Source: Kangiella geojedonensis
GTDB lineage: Bacteria; Pseudomonadota; Gammaproteobacteria; Enterobacterales; Kangiellaceae
Length of the DNA stretch: 64,000 nt
Assembly: GCF_000981765.1 (NCBI RefSeq)
Contig: NZ_CP010975.1
Location: 1-64,000, forward strand
Reading direction: 5' to 3'
Shown: positions 32,450-44,002 of the stretch, in pieces
Numbering within the stretch: position 1 is the first letter of the stretch
Layout of the letters: each line of letters starts with the position of its first letter
Notes under the pieces: model-generated
What the model saw: the letters and a program-made list of their open reading frames with translations, nothing else
The model's database searches: none
Told to the model about the DNA's origin: nothing
Translations under genes and position numbers: made by a program

Positions 32450-32533
32450 TGTGTAAAAAAAGCTGACATTGTGACCTTTGCCTTTGACAAGGCTTGTGAT
32501 AAGGTTAAGTGGAGGGGGTTCATCTGGAAAAAA

Positions 32534-34552
32534 ATGTCAATACACAGTCTTATTCCACCAGTTGTTAACGCGGGTATAAGAAAAACAGCGGATTCTAATT
32601 TACCTGCTAATTTACCAGCGAAAAAGCGTACTGCTCATCTTAAAAGCATTTTCTTAGGATTATTGTCAGTCATAGTCCTGCTACTCATTGACATTAGCCA
32701 AGTATCTGCCGCTGAGCCAAATAACAAAGAACAGCAGCGGAAGTTTGATGAGCTGTTTCAGCAAGCTGAAAACCAAGAAACTGATCTTACAACGATTTAT
32801 GAACTGGTGTTCTTCCTCGAGTCTTTACGAAAAGCCATTCCTGAAGGTGATGATGTCAGAAAAAGACAGTACCAATATTATGTCTGTCTTGCGGGTTACG
32901 GGCCTGACTTCGATGCTTCAGAACAGTCGATACAAGCGTTAATCAAAGAAGCTCAATCAGCAGATGACCGAATAGCAGAGGCTCGGTTTAATTATTGCTT
33001 AACCCATTATTACCTTACACAATCAAACTGGAAAGGAGGTATATCCTCGGCTACGGAAGGCGTGTCGATTGCTCGAAATCTTGATAAGCCACTATTGCTG
33101 GCAGAAATATTAGCGCTTAGATGTTCCATCGCTTCTTTAATTGGCCAGTACGCTAACTCTTTGTCAGATTGTTTAGAAGCCAAAGAACTTTATGAGAGCG
33201 TTAAAGGAGATCAGGCTGGAAAGCCAGTGTTATTTGATATTGGTGTTGCCTACCGCCGAGTGGGTTTTTACGATAAAGCTTTAGAGTACTTTGAAGATGC
33301 AAAAACATTTGCGGAAGACCATGACCTTGACCTAGGCGTTATTCAAGCATTAACTCAAATTAGCTATATTTACCACGCCCAAGGAGACTATCTGAAAGCA
33401 CTCGAGATACAAAATTCAGCGTTAGAGATCGCTGATGAGAAAAGTATCTTTATTGAAAATGGGAATATTCATACCGCCAAAGCAGGAACTTTAAATGAAT
33501 TGCATCGTTTTGACAGTGCCTTACTAGAATTAGAAAGAGCGGAAAATCAATTTGCAAGGTATGGGACGACTGATACCTTAGAAAATATAGAGCTAGAGGC
33601 GGGAATTGCAAGAAGTGGTTTAGGAGAGTATGAGAAAGCTGAGCAACATTTTGAAACGGCAGAACGCTTAATGCTTGAGAGCGGTAATGAGCGCTATTTG
33701 AAATGGTTATACGAAGCTCGAGCTGAAAACTATAGAGCTCTAGGTCGGGATAAGGACGTCGTTGAAGCACTAAGAAAGTATAAGGAAATAACCGAAAAGT
33801 TAAATTTAGAACAAAATAAACAGCAGACCATTATTTTACGGTATCAGTTTGATAATGAACGTCAAAAGATTGAAAACCAGCGATTAATAGCTGAGAAAGA
33901 ATTGAAAGCTAGAGAGTTAGAAAACCTAAAAGCAGTAAAAAATTGGCAAACATTAGCGATGATTTTGGGGCTCTTGTTAACGGCTATATTAGTAGTGTTT
34001 ATTATTAAACAAGCGACTCACTCTCGTCGTTTAGCAAAATTAGCCCTAACAGATAGTCTTACTGGGATTGCAAATCGGCGGCATATTGAACAACATGCCA
34101 AAGATGTTATCGAGCAGACAGTAAAAGAGAACAGAAGTGCCAGTATTATTGTTTTCGATATTGATCACTTTAAGGAAGTTAATGATAAATACGGACATGG
34201 CGTGGGTGATGAGGTTCTCAAAGTATTAGCAAAGTTTTGTGAGGAAGCATTAAGAAGGGAAGATAGGTTAGGGCGTTACGGGGGAGAGGAGTTTGTTGCG
34301 GTACTGCCAAATGCAAAGCTCGAGGATGCATATCAGGTGGCTGAGCGCCTAAGAGAAGGAACAGAAAGTCTTGATATTAAAGTTAGAGAGTATCATGTCA
34401 GAGTTACCATCAGCTTAGGAGTGGCTGAGTATGACGTCGAGGAATCACTAGACTCCTTGGTGAAACGGGCTGATAAAGCTTTGTACATAGCGAAACGTTC
34501 AGGAAGAAATAATACTCAAAAAGCGAAAGGGAAAGGTTTGGATAAAAAATAA
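32534..34552 (+). CDS. TPR-containing diguanylate cyclase (GGDEF)
   Basis: From ATG 32534 the protein has 672 residues: a hydrophobic segment near the N-terminus, an extended periplasmic region with tetratricopeptide-type helices (about 100-440), a coiled coil, a membrane helix (TLAMILGLLLTAILVVFII) and a GGDEF domain. The active site is GGEEF, with RRED exactly five residues before it, an intact inhibitory I-site, so it should make cyclic di-GMP with product feedback. A GTG at 32471 is an alternative start. It follows the CNNM-type gene by about 80 bases. Confidence 0.85.
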   Translation: MSIHSLIPPVVNAGIRKTADSNLPANLPAKKRTAHLKSIFLGLLSVIVLLLIDISQVSAAEPNNKEQQRKFDELFQQAENQETDLTTIYELVFFLESLRKAIPEGDDVRKRQYQYYVCLAGYGPDFDASEQSIQALIKEAQSADDRIAEARFNYCLTHYYLTQSNWKGGISSATEGVSIARNLDKPLLLAEILALRCSIASLIGQYANSLSDCLEAKELYESVKGDQAGKPVLFDIGVAYRRVGFYDKALEYFEDAKTFAEDHDLDLGVIQALTQISYIYHAQGDYLKALEIQNSALEIADEKSIFIENGNIHTAKAGTLNELHRFDSALLELERAENQFARYGTTDTLENIELEAGIARSGLGEYEKAEQHFETAERLMLESGNERYLKWLYEARAENYRALGRDKDVVEALRKYKEITEKLNLEQNKQQTIILRYQFDNERQKIENQRLIAEKELKARELENLKAVKNWQTLAMILGLLLTAILVVFIIKQATHSRRLAKLALTDSLTGIANRRHIEQHAKDVIEQTVKENRSASIIVFDIDHFKEVNDKYGHGVGDEVLKVLAKFCEEALRREDRLGRYGGEEFVAVLPNAKLEDAYQVAERLREGTESLDIKVREYHVRVTISLGVAEYDVEESLDSLVKRADKALYIAKRSGRNNTQKAKGKGLDKK

Positions 34553-34976
34553 GCAGAAAATGTCAGATCAAGGGAATGATAATATTCATATATTCACTTC
34601 ATTAAAAATCATTTAAACCTTATAAATATAGGGTTTAAAGAATGTGTTCAAAAGATAGATAAAATAAATATCTTTAAAATCATAGGCTTATACCATTCTG
34701 TTAATATCTTAAACACCATTAATAAAAATAAAACCTATACTAATCAATGATTTATAAGGGAAACAATGTAATAGATACCTAGGACAGAAGAAGTGATAAA
34801 AAAAGATATATATAAAATATTTAAATAAATCAGTAAGTTAAACTGGATGCGATGTGTTGAAAAACTAAAAATGAGAGACGACTTTTATCGTCAAAAAGGA
34901 TGACTCTTAGTAACACATTGAAATATAAATTATTGATAATCTAATTGTGTCGAGTGATTAATTGAGGAGACACAAA
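34553..34976. other. AT-rich gap with a folded RNA candidate before the DUF4870 gene
   Basis: This 424-base gap is very AT-rich with no supported frame. Its 3' part (34852-34918) can form nested stems: ATGTGTT (34852-34858) with AACACAT (34912-34918), and inside it GACGA (34877-34881) with TCGTC (34888-34892). GAGGAG lies before the ATG. The rest shows nothing I can name. Confidence 0.45.
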
Positions 34977-35480
34977 ATGACTAACGAACATGACAAAAAA
35001 ACTGATGGTTCTGAAGAAGAGCAGGGTAAACCTCAGGCATCAGAGCAGGAATCAAAAGCAAATGAACAGTCTTCGGAGCCACAAGATGACAATGTGGTTG
35101 ACGGCGAAGCAGAAGTGCTGAGTAGCGAAGTTGCAAGCCCAGAAGAGAAGAACTGGGCGATGCTGAGTCATATCGCAGCGTTTGCAGCATTAATACCGCT
35201 TATACCTTTGATAGGTATGGTTCTGGGGCCGCTATTTATATGGTTGTTCAAGAAAGAAGAGATGCCACTAGTCGCGCAAAACGGTATAGAAGCCTTAAAC
35301 TTTAATATTTCAATGTTTATCGCCTACTGTGTAGCGTTTGTACTGTGCTTTATCTTAATCGGTATTCCAATTATGGTCGGATTGATTATTTTCCACTTTA
35401 TTGTGACTATCTTGGCGGCAATCAAAGCCAGTGAAGGTGGTGTCTACAAATACCCATTTTCAATGAAGTTAGTGAAATAA
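34977..35480 (+). CDS. DUF4870-type membrane protein with acidic N-terminal tail
   Basis: A 167-residue protein: residues 1-55 are a Glu/Asp/Gln/Ser-rich disordered tail, then the DUF4870-like membrane domain (NWAMLSHIAAFAALIPLIPLIG, GPLFIWLFKKEEMPLVAQNGIEALNFNIS) with three or four helices and short C-terminal segment. The family is widespread and without a known role. Start at ATG 34977, preceded by GAGGAG; an upstream TTG at 34962 is less likely. A strong terminator follows. Confidence 0.82.
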   Translation: MTNEHDKKTDGSEEEQGKPQASEQESKANEQSSEPQDDNVVDGEAEVLSSEVASPEEKNWAMLSHIAAFAALIPLIPLIGMVLGPLFIWLFKKEEMPLVAQNGIEALNFNISMFIAYCVAFVLCFILIGIPIMVGLIIFHFIVTILAAIKASEGGVYKYPFSMKLVK

Positions 35481-35525
35481 CGCTCTCTCTAAACATATCG
35501 TTTAAAAAGATTTTATAACTTACCA

Positions 35526-35548
35526 GGGCGGCTTCGGCCGCCTTTTTC
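35526..35548 (+). terminator. Rho-independent terminator after the DUF4870 gene
   Basis: GGCGGC-TTCG-GCCGCC with a T5 tail; six G/C pairs closed by a UUCG loop. Confidence 0.93.
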
Positions 35549-35577
35549 TATTAAGTCTAAAAAACAGACAAAGACCA

Positions 35578-35606
35578 TAGATGTGAAAGACTAAAATCTC
35601 TATAAT
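35578..35606 (+). promoter_or_regulatory. Promoter of the thi operon
   Basis: A perfect -10 TATAAT (35601-35606) lies just before the riboswitch with a poor -35 (TAGATG, 35578-35583) at 17-base spacing. Transcription would begin near 35613, exactly where the aptamer starts. Confidence 0.55.
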
Positions 35607-35612
35607 GGCTAC

Positions 35613-37714
<2,102 letters not shown>

Positions 37715-37722
37715 TAGTGACG

Positions 37723-38787
37723 ATGAAACTCGCGGTTGTGGGAGCCGGAATTGCAGGGCGATTGCTTTCGTGGCGATTGTCAAAGCTTGGCTATGACGTA
37801 GAGCTCTTTGATAAACAAAAAAAGGGTGAGCAGCAAGCTTGCTCTTTTGCTGCGGCTGGGATTTTATCGCCTTTAGCAGAGCTTGAAATGGCGGAGCTTG
37901 ATATCTACACCTTGGGCAACCGTTCAATGACTCTATATCCGCGATGGTTATCAGAACTGTCAACGCCAGTTTTTTTCCAACAAAAAGGCTCTCTAGTCAC
38001 CGCCCATGGTAGTGACAAAGTAGAGTTAGAACATTTTTACCGTGTGGTAAAAAGAAAAGTTGGTACAAAAGACTCAGAGCAAGCATTAATAGAAAAAATA
38101 TCTGTAAGTGAGAAAGAAGACGATCTTAGCCATTTAGGTGAAGGCTTGTTTTTACCTACGGAAGGTCAGATAGATCCCATAGAGTTAATGGACAGTCTGT
38201 TTAATGATCTGAACAAAGCTAAAAACGTTAAGATCCATAATGGGGTAACCATTAACCATATTGCTAATCATAAGGTGGAAACACAAGATGGTGATAAAGC
38301 ATTTGATTGGGTCTTTGATTGTCGTGGTTTAGGGGCACAAAGTGATCTCCCGTTACGTGCAGTACGAGGCGAATTGATATGGTTAAAGGCACCTGATGTT
38401 GAAATTAAGCATTTAACACGGTTAATACATCCGCGCTATAAAATCTATGTGGTGCCTCGGCCCGATAATGTTTATCTAGTTGGTGCCACAGAGATCGAAA
38501 GTGAAGACTATAGTCCGGTATCGGTGCGCTCAAGTTTGGAGCTATTATCAGCGGCGTACAGTGTTCATCGCGGGTTTGGTGAGGCAAGAATTATAAAAAA
38601 CGTGGTTAATTGCCGCCCAGCGTTACCTAATAATTTACCCTTAATAAAAACGGAAAATGGTCTTACACAAATTAATGGTCTTTACCGTCATGGCATTTTG
38701 TTAGGACCAGCTGTGGTAGAAAAAGCAATTGAAGCATTTGTGCAGGAAACGAAGCAAGACGTAAGAAAGGTTCAGTATGCAAATTAA
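37723..38787 (+). CDS. thiO: Glycine oxidase ThiO-type FAD enzyme
   Basis: ThiO oxidises glycine to the imine that feeds the thiazole synthase. The protein of about 354 residues has the FAD-binding VVGAGIAGRLLSWRLSKLGYD at the N-terminus, FAAAGILSPLAE, and the GATEIESEDYS and RPALPNNLPLI segments of D-amino-acid-oxidase-type enzymes. It sits between thiC and thiS, overlapping thiS by 11 bases, which makes the thiamine role secure. A GTG at 37717 is the alternative start. Confidence 0.9.
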   Translation: MKLAVVGAGIAGRLLSWRLSKLGYDVELFDKQKKGEQQACSFAAAGILSPLAELEMAELDIYTLGNRSMTLYPRWLSELSTPVFFQQKGSLVTAHGSDKVELEHFYRVVKRKVGTKDSEQALIEKISVSEKEDDLSHLGEGLFLPTEGQIDPIELMDSLFNDLNKAKNVKIHNGVTINHIANHKVETQDGDKAFDWVFDCRGLGAQSDLPLRAVRGELIWLKAPDVEIKHLTRLIHPRYKIYVVPRPDNVYLVGATEIESEDYSPVSVRSSLELLSAAYSVHRGFGEARIIKNVVNCRPALPNNLPLIKTENGLTQINGLYRHGILLGPAVVEKAIEAFVQETKQDVRKVQYAN

Positions 38788-38974
38788 AGTGAATGATGAA
38801 GTGTTGGATATTGAGCAAGGTATGACCTTGGCACAATTTATTGAATGGTTTAAACAAGATGGTAATTTTGCGGTGGCTGTTAATATGGAGTTTGTACCGC
38901 GTTCTTTATATTCGGAAACTGCATTAAAGGAAAACGATAAGGTGGAAATTGTTCAGCCGATGCAGGGCGGCTAA
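38777..38974 (+). CDS. thiS: Sulfur carrier protein ThiS
   Basis: A 65-residue ubiquitin-like protein ending in the required Gly-Gly (QPMQGG), which is adenylated by ThiF and thiocarboxylated to carry sulfur to ThiG. It overlaps the end of thiO. No thiF gene is visible in the window. Confidence 0.95.
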   Translation: MQIKVNDEVLDIEQGMTLAQFIEWFKQDGNFAVAVNMEFVPRSLYSETALKENDKVEIVQPMQGG

Positions 38975-39280
38975 AATTTTAAATCGCCTAACCGTCGTTA
39001 GAACCTTGTTAAAATTGTTTTTTGTTTTAGTCATTTGCTAGAGCAAACTCCTGCAACAATAAGCAATTTTTCCGCGTTTTAACTTAGTTTAAACAATTTA
39101 AAGTGAGTTATCAGAAATGCTTTGTGAAAACCATTTTCTAGAATGTCTTTCCAGTATGGTTTTATTATTTAATTAGGTAGTAACCGTCTAGTAGAAGATC
39201 GCTGAGAAGCGAAACCTGTTGTTAAGTAAAAATAAAGGTATCAAAGTTTTGTTGAGAATATACCAAGTAAAGGTAAATAC
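38975..39280. other. Gap between thiS and thiG
   Basis: A 306-base AT-rich gap within the thi cluster. I see no supported frame. It has a weak CTAAC/GTTAG stem just after thiS and a clean hairpin TCGCT-GAGA-AGCGA (39199-39212, GNRA-type loop) about 70 bases before thiG. This suggests that thiG may have its own promoter and leader; there is no second TPP aptamer. Confidence 0.5.
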
Positions 39281-40063
39281 ATGCTGAAAATCGGTGGTAA
39301 AGACGTTAACAGTCGACTGTTTTTAGGGACGGCACTTTATCCGTCACCGCAAATTATGCTGGATGCTATTAGAGCATCTGAAGCAGAGGTCGTCACTGTG
39401 TCCGTTCGTCGAGAAGGACAAGGGGGTGAAAATTTCTGGAAGCAAATTAATCAGTTGGATTGCCACTGGCTACCGAATACTGCTGGCTGTCATACGGTTA
39501 AAGAGGCAGTAACCACCGCAGAAATGGCGCGTGAGTTGTTCCAAACCAATTGGATTAAGCTGGAAGTGATTGGTGACGAATACAATTTACAGCCAGATCC
39601 TTTTCGGCTACTTGATGCGACAAGGGAGCTAGTGAAGCGTGGATTCGAGGTGTTCCCTTATTGCACGGATGATTTAGTACTGTGTCAGCGTTTATTAGAC
39701 GCTGGTTGCAACATTCTTATGCCTTGGGGAGCGCCGATTGGTACAGGACGAGGCCTGAGCGATCCTTATGCACTACAAACATTGCGACAACGATTACCAG
39801 ATATTCCCATGGTGATTGATGCCGGTATTGGTTTACCATCACATGCGACTCAAGCGATGGAGATGGGCTTTGATGCTGTACTACTGAATACAGCAGTAGC
39901 GCAAGCAGAAGACCCCGTGAATATGGCTGCTGCTTTTAAAGAAGGGGTAACGGCTGGTCGTCGAGCGTATGAGGCTGGCGCTATGCCTGTGCGTGATATT
40001 GCGAAACCAAGCACCCCAGTTTTAGGGACACCTTTTTGGCAACAAGATAAAGGCGACGTTTGA
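39281..40063 (+). CDS. thiG: Thiazole synthase ThiG
   Basis: ThiG joins deoxyxylulose phosphate, the glycine imine and ThiS-borne sulfur into the thiazole. The 260-residue TIM barrel has the Schiff-base Lys in [17 protein letters not shown], the phosphate-binding [12 protein letters not shown] and the [19 protein letters not shown]-type motif. Its stop overlaps the next start as TGATG. Confidence 0.96.
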   Translation: MLKIGGKDVNSRLFLGTALYPSPQIMLDAIRASEAEVVTVSVRREGQGGENFWKQINQLDCHWLPNTAGCHTVKEAVTTAEMARELFQTNWIKLEVIGDEYNLQPDPFRLLDATRELVKRGFEVFPYCTDDLVLCQRLLDAGCNILMPWGAPIGTGRGLSDPYALQTLRQRLPDIPMVIDAGIGLPSHATQAMEMGFDAVLLNTAVAQAEDPVNMAAAFKEGVTAGRRAYEAGAMPVRDIAKPSTPVLGTPFWQQDKGDV

Positions 40064-41562
40064 TGTCGGACTGTGTTAAGCCAGTAGTATGGACGGTGGC
40101 AGGTTCTGATACGGCGGGTCTTGCAGGTCAGGTTGCGGATATAAGAGCGATGGAAGCACTGGGTGCTCACCCTTGTATGGTAACCACCGCCGTGACGGCA
40201 CAAAATAATCAGCAAGTGATAGCGATTAACCCCTTAAATTACGAACAAATTCACTCTCAATTTGAAGCTCTTAAGACGGTATTTCCGGCAACTGCGATTA
40301 AGGTGGGTATGATTCCTACGCTAGAAGCTTTTCAAGCGGTAATGGACTTTGTTAAAGGGTATGAAGGAAGTGTGATTGTTGATCCGGTACTGGCCAGTTC
40401 ATCGGGTAAACCATTAGTGGATGATGGCGTCACCAAAAGATTTTCCTCATTGCTACCTAAAATACGCTTAATAACACCGAATATTCCTGAGTTGAGTTTG
40501 CTAACAGGCTTGTCCGTGACTGATGAGTCATCCATAAAAAAAGCTGCAAATCGACTGATTGAACTTGGTGCCTCTGCGGTTTTAGTTAAAGGTGGCCACG
40601 CTGATAATGTTATTGGCGCTAGTCCGAAGTATGTTCATGACTATTTTGTTAGTGCAGAACAAAGCTTCTGGCTACACAATAAAAAGCAAAAAACCATCAA
40701 CACCCGTGGCACCGGTTGCGTGTTAGCGTCTGCAATAACGGCTGCCTTGGCACACAATTACTCATTAGAAGATGCGGTGGTGCTCGGAAAGATGTTGTTA
40801 AATCAAGGGCTACGCCACGGCTATAGTTTGGTCGGTGAGCCAGATTTACAAAAAGGGCCATTGAAACCGTTAAATTGGCCGAGCGAAACTCGGGATGTGC
40901 CTTTATTGACGGCAACCATGGATGAGCCAGTGAGCTATCAGTTTCCAGCCTGTACTGAGTTGGGTGAGCTAGGACTGTATCCAGTAGTGGATAGGGCCAG
41001 TTGGTTGGAGCGCTTGTTGCCCCTAGGCGTGACTACTATCCAGTTACGAGTGAAGGATTTGACGGGTGATGCGTTAGAGCAAGAAATTGTTGAAGCAGTC
41101 TCTATAGCTAAGAAATACGCCGCTCGACTTTTTATTAACGATTATTGGCAATTAGCCATAAAACACCAAGCATATGGTGTCCATCTTGGGCAAGAGGATT
41201 TAGCCGAAGCCGATCTTAGTGCCATTGCTCAAGCGGGACTTCGTTTGGGGTTGAGCACGCATTGTTATTATGAAGTGGCGCGTGCTCATGCCATAAAGCC
41301 GAGTTATTTGGCCTGTGGTCCGGTTTATCATACTGATAGCAAAGATATGCCTTGGATTCCTCATGGTATTGATAATTTAATGAAGTGGATGGACTTATTA
41401 CCGGATTATCCGTGGGTGGCGATTGGTGGAATTAATTTAGAGCGTTTTCCTGAAGTGGTGCAGACAAAGGTCTCTGGAGTCGCGATGATTTCAGCTATCA
41501 CACAAGCAGATGACCCCGAAGCTGTGACTAAAACAATGATGGCGATGTTCGACCATGGATAA
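40063..41562 (+). CDS. thiDE: Bifunctional HMP(-P) kinase / thiamine phosphate synthase (ThiD-ThiE fusion)
   Basis: A 499-residue fusion. The N-terminal part (about 1-265) is the ribokinase-fold ThiD (VAGSDTAGLAGQVADIRAM, ITPNIPELSLL, NTRGTGCVLASAI). The C-terminal part (about 295-499) is the TIM-barrel ThiE (TTIQLRVKDLTGD, LFINDYWQLA, GVHLGQEDL, GPVYHTDSKDMPW, VAIGGINLERF). One protein thus phosphorylates the pyrimidine and joins it to the thiazole. The ATG at 40063 overlaps the thiG stop. Confidence 0.94.
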   Translation: MSDCVKPVVWTVAGSDTAGLAGQVADIRAMEALGAHPCMVTTAVTAQNNQQVIAINPLNYEQIHSQFEALKTVFPATAIKVGMIPTLEAFQAVMDFVKGYEGSVIVDPVLASSSGKPLVDDGVTKRFSSLLPKIRLITPNIPELSLLTGLSVTDESSIKKAANRLIELGASAVLVKGGHADNVIGASPKYVHDYFVSAEQSFWLHNKKQKTINTRGTGCVLASAITAALAHNYSLEDAVVLGKMLLNQGLRHGYSLVGEPDLQKGPLKPLNWPSETRDVPLLTATMDEPVSYQFPACTELGELGLYPVVDRASWLERLLPLGVTTIQLRVKDLTGDALEQEIVEAVSIAKKYAARLFINDYWQLAIKHQAYGVHLGQEDLAEADLSAIAQAGLRLGLSTHCYYEVARAHAIKPSYLACGPVYHTDSKDMPWIPHGIDNLMKWMDLLPDYPWVAIGGINLERFPEVVQTKVSGVAMISAITQADDPEAVTKTMMAMFDHG

Positions 41563-41905
41563 TTTCTTATTCGAAGAGTCTGAGGTGGTTCAATTTATCG
41601 AACCAGCGCAATTAAAACAGTGGCTGTCACAAGGGGATGCGCCGCTGATCATCAATGTTACGGGGGAAGAGTCGGCGCTTGAAGAGTGTTCGTTAAATGC
41701 CGACAAGCCACTTTCCGTGCCTATAACTGAGTTTGCCAGCGTTATTAATGAGTTAGATCCTGACCAGCCTACGGTTGTGGTGTGCCAGCTTGGCCAGAAA
41801 AGCTTTAATGCGGCGCAGCGTTTAATTGAGTCCGATTATAGCTGCGTGTTTAGTTTGCACGGCGGTTTAGAGGCGTGGAAAAGAATGCTGGAAGGAAGCC
41901 AGTAA
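41555..41905 (+). CDS. Rhodanese-like protein in the thiamine operon
   Basis: A 116-residue rhodanese-fold protein with an active-site loop VVVCQLGQKSFNAAQ (a Cys is present) and the terminal SLHGGLEAWKRM. It overlaps thiDE by eight bases, so it belongs to the operon. Since neither ThiI nor ThiF is seen here, it could be the persulfide donor to ThiS; this is an inference from position. A catalytic-domain Asp-Arg-like motif is degenerate (NVTGEES). Confidence 0.82.
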   Translation: MDNFLFEESEVVQFIEPAQLKQWLSQGDAPLIINVTGEESALEECSLNADKPLSVPITEFASVINELDPDQPTVVVCQLGQKSFNAAQRLIESDYSCVFSLHGGLEAWKRMLEGSQ

Positions 41906-41980
41906 GATAAAAAATGTAACATTTCAGCGCTAGCCAGAGCCCTTCAGCTGACTATAATAAGATTCATAAAAGGAGATAAT

Positions 41981-42475
41981 ATGTCAGAAAAACAATCACT
42001 TATCGATGCTAGGCCAGAAGAATCCAAAAGGTTACACCCCGACTCCATTAAGGCATCAAGAATTAGTCATGGAATTTTTGCTATTCTTTTAATGGTTGGC
42101 GGCTGTGTGGTCTCTTTTATTGCTTCAAGCTGGTACTTGTTATTAATCATCACAGCAGTAGTCTTGTTGATATTTTTAACCGGCTTTATTTGGGCAAGGA
42201 AGTCGTATCAGTATACTTGGTATTGGCTGACTGAAGAGGGGTTGTATATTCAGCGTGGTGTTTTGTGGCGTCGAAAAACGCTAGTGCCACGAAACCGAAT
42301 ACAACACACCGATGTAGGGCAGGGGCCATTACAACGAAAATTTAGCTTAGCGAAGTTAGTGGTTTATACCGCAGGTACACGGGATGCCTCAGTACCACTG
42401 GATGGTTTAGAGTTTGGAGTGGCTAACGAGCTTAGAGAGCAATTGCGACAAGATGGCGACGATGATGCAGTCTAA
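41981..42475 (+). CDS. bPH2-domain membrane protein, YdbS-like
   Basis: A 164-residue protein with two membrane helices (about 30-75) followed by one bPH2 domain (ARKSYQYTWYWLTEEGLYIQ, RNRIQHTDVGQGPLQRKFSL, ASVPLDGLEFGVANELREQL). It is the small partner of the following YdbT-like protein, as in the YdbS-YdbT pair. Function unknown. GGAGA precedes the ATG. Confidence 0.87.
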   Translation: MSEKQSLIDARPEESKRLHPDSIKASRISHGIFAILLMVGGCVVSFIASSWYLLLIITAVVLLIFLTGFIWARKSYQYTWYWLTEEGLYIQRGVLWRRKTLVPRNRIQHTDVGQGPLQRKFSLAKLVVYTAGTRDASVPLDGLEFGVANELREQLRQDGDDDAV

Positions 42476-43964
42476 GGAAGAACGGAAGCTTCATAAAGCA
42501 TCGCCGATATTTATTCTGCTGGATAATATCAAAAAAATTATCTTTCCAGTATTGATTGCATTAGTCGGGCCTGGTGGAAGTTACTGGGAATATATTGCGC
42601 TAGCCATTGCCTTATTAGTGAGTTTGGCGTCTGTGATTCAATATCGCTTTTATCGGTATTGGTTAGAGCCAAATCAAATCCGCGTTAAGGAAGGCATCTT
42701 GTTTCGTAATGAGCGCCAGGTACCTTATAAGCGTATTCAAAATTTAAATCTGACGCAAAATCCTTTGCATCGAATTCTCGGCGTAGTGACGGTTCAACTG
42801 GAGTCGGCGTCTGGCGGAAAGCCGGAAGCGGTGATTAGCGTTGTCGATATGGAGGCAGTTAAAGAGCTTAAGCGCTTAGTCCATGGTGCGGATGAAACGG
42901 TTCAAGAAGATGTTCAGCCAGAAGAAGGGGCACAAACAAAGCCATCCTTGTTGAGTTTGCCGTTTTCTGAAATTGTACGATATGGAGTGATTACCAATAA
43001 AGGACTGGTGATTCTTGCCGTCGTATTTGGTTTTTTATCCCAGCTAAGCGATGGGGCTTTAAAAGATTATATCGAACACAAAATTGTGGCTTTTGCTAAC
43101 TGGGTTACCGCAAGCTTTGATAGTGTCTTGGGTGACTTTGGTGCATTAACCATTGTGGTTTATGGCTTAGTGCTGGCAGTACTGGGGCTTGTAGGTCTAT
43201 GGCTATTGTCTATTACGTTTGCCTTGTTCAAGCTGCATGACTTTGAGCTGTTGAAAAATAAAGGCAAGCTACAGGCGACCATGGGGTTGTTAACGCGAAT
43301 GCAAGCGACGATACCAATGTCCCGCATACAAACGCTAACCGTTCGGAACTCACTACTGCATCGCTGGTTTAAAAGGTTAACCATCAGTGTTGAAACTGCT
43401 GGTGGCGTTAATCACGAGAATCAAGGGCTTGCGATTAAAGAGATTGCGCCTTTAATCAATCAGCAACAACGCGCCAAGATGCTCAGAGACATTCAGCCGG
43501 ATGTTTCGTGGCAAGCCATCGAGTGGTTAGGAATTGAGTCGCGAGCGGTTAGAAGGATTACCAAAAAGCTGTTATTAGTCAGCGCTATAGTGTCGGCACC
43601 TTTGGCTTTCCTGCATTGGGGGTGGACCATTCCTGCATTTACCGTTTTCTCCACTCTAGGTTACTTGTATGCCCGAGCTTATGTAAAAAATACAGCTTAT
43701 TGTCTTGATCAAGACATGATTGGCTTCAAAAGTGGTGTTATCTTCAAAAAAGAGACTTACGTACGCCTAAGTAAAATTCAAACGGTTCAAGTCAAAGAAA
43801 GCCTCTTTGATCGCCGCTATGGCATGGCTAAATTAGAAGTTGATACGGCTGGAGCGATAGTGGGTGCACACCATGTCGATATTCCTTACATCATGCTACA
43901 AGATGCGATGCGAATACAAAATAAATTAGTGGAGCGTGTGAGTAGCAGGCAGTTTGTTTGGTAA
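42453..43964 (+). CDS. bPH2-domain membrane protein, YdbT-like
   Basis: A protein of about 503 residues with three repeats of a two-helix membrane segment plus bPH2 domain (YRYWLEPNQIRVKEGILFRN, then FALFKLHDFELLKNKGKLQA, then AYCLDQDMIGFKSGVIFKKE). It overlaps the YdbS-like gene by 23 bases when started at the ATG at 42453; other nearby ATGs (42462, 42465) are possible and none has a strong ribosome site. Confidence 0.85.
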   Translation: MATMMQSKEERKLHKASPIFILLDNIKKIIFPVLIALVGPGGSYWEYIALAIALLVSLASVIQYRFYRYWLEPNQIRVKEGILFRNERQVPYKRIQNLNLTQNPLHRILGVVTVQLESASGGKPEAVISVVDMEAVKELKRLVHGADETVQEDVQPEEGAQTKPSLLSLPFSEIVRYGVITNKGLVILAVVFGFLSQLSDGALKDYIEHKIVAFANWVTASFDSVLGDFGALTIVVYGLVLAVLGLVGLWLLSITFALFKLHDFELLKNKGKLQATMGLLTRMQATIPMSRIQTLTVRNSLLHRWFKRLTISVETAGGVNHENQGLAIKEIAPLINQQQRAKMLRDIQPDVSWQAIEWLGIESRAVRRITKKLLLVSAIVSAPLAFLHWGWTIPAFTVFSTLGYLYARAYVKNTAYCLDQDMIGFKSGVIFKKETYVRLSKIQTVQVKESLFDRRYGMAKLEVDTAGAIVGAHHVDIPYIMLQDAMRIQNKLVERVSSRQFVW

Positions 43965-44002
43965 TCAATCAGCGGATTTTAGTGCTCCTCTCTTATAAAC
44001 TC

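Noticed and set aside
39199-39216. Sequence CTGAGA followed by ACCT, seen as a possible second TPP aptamer before thiG
   Set aside because: The rest of the aptamer (CGGGGTGC, ACCTGATC, GTAGGGAA) is missing; CTGAGA is just the hairpin loop region.
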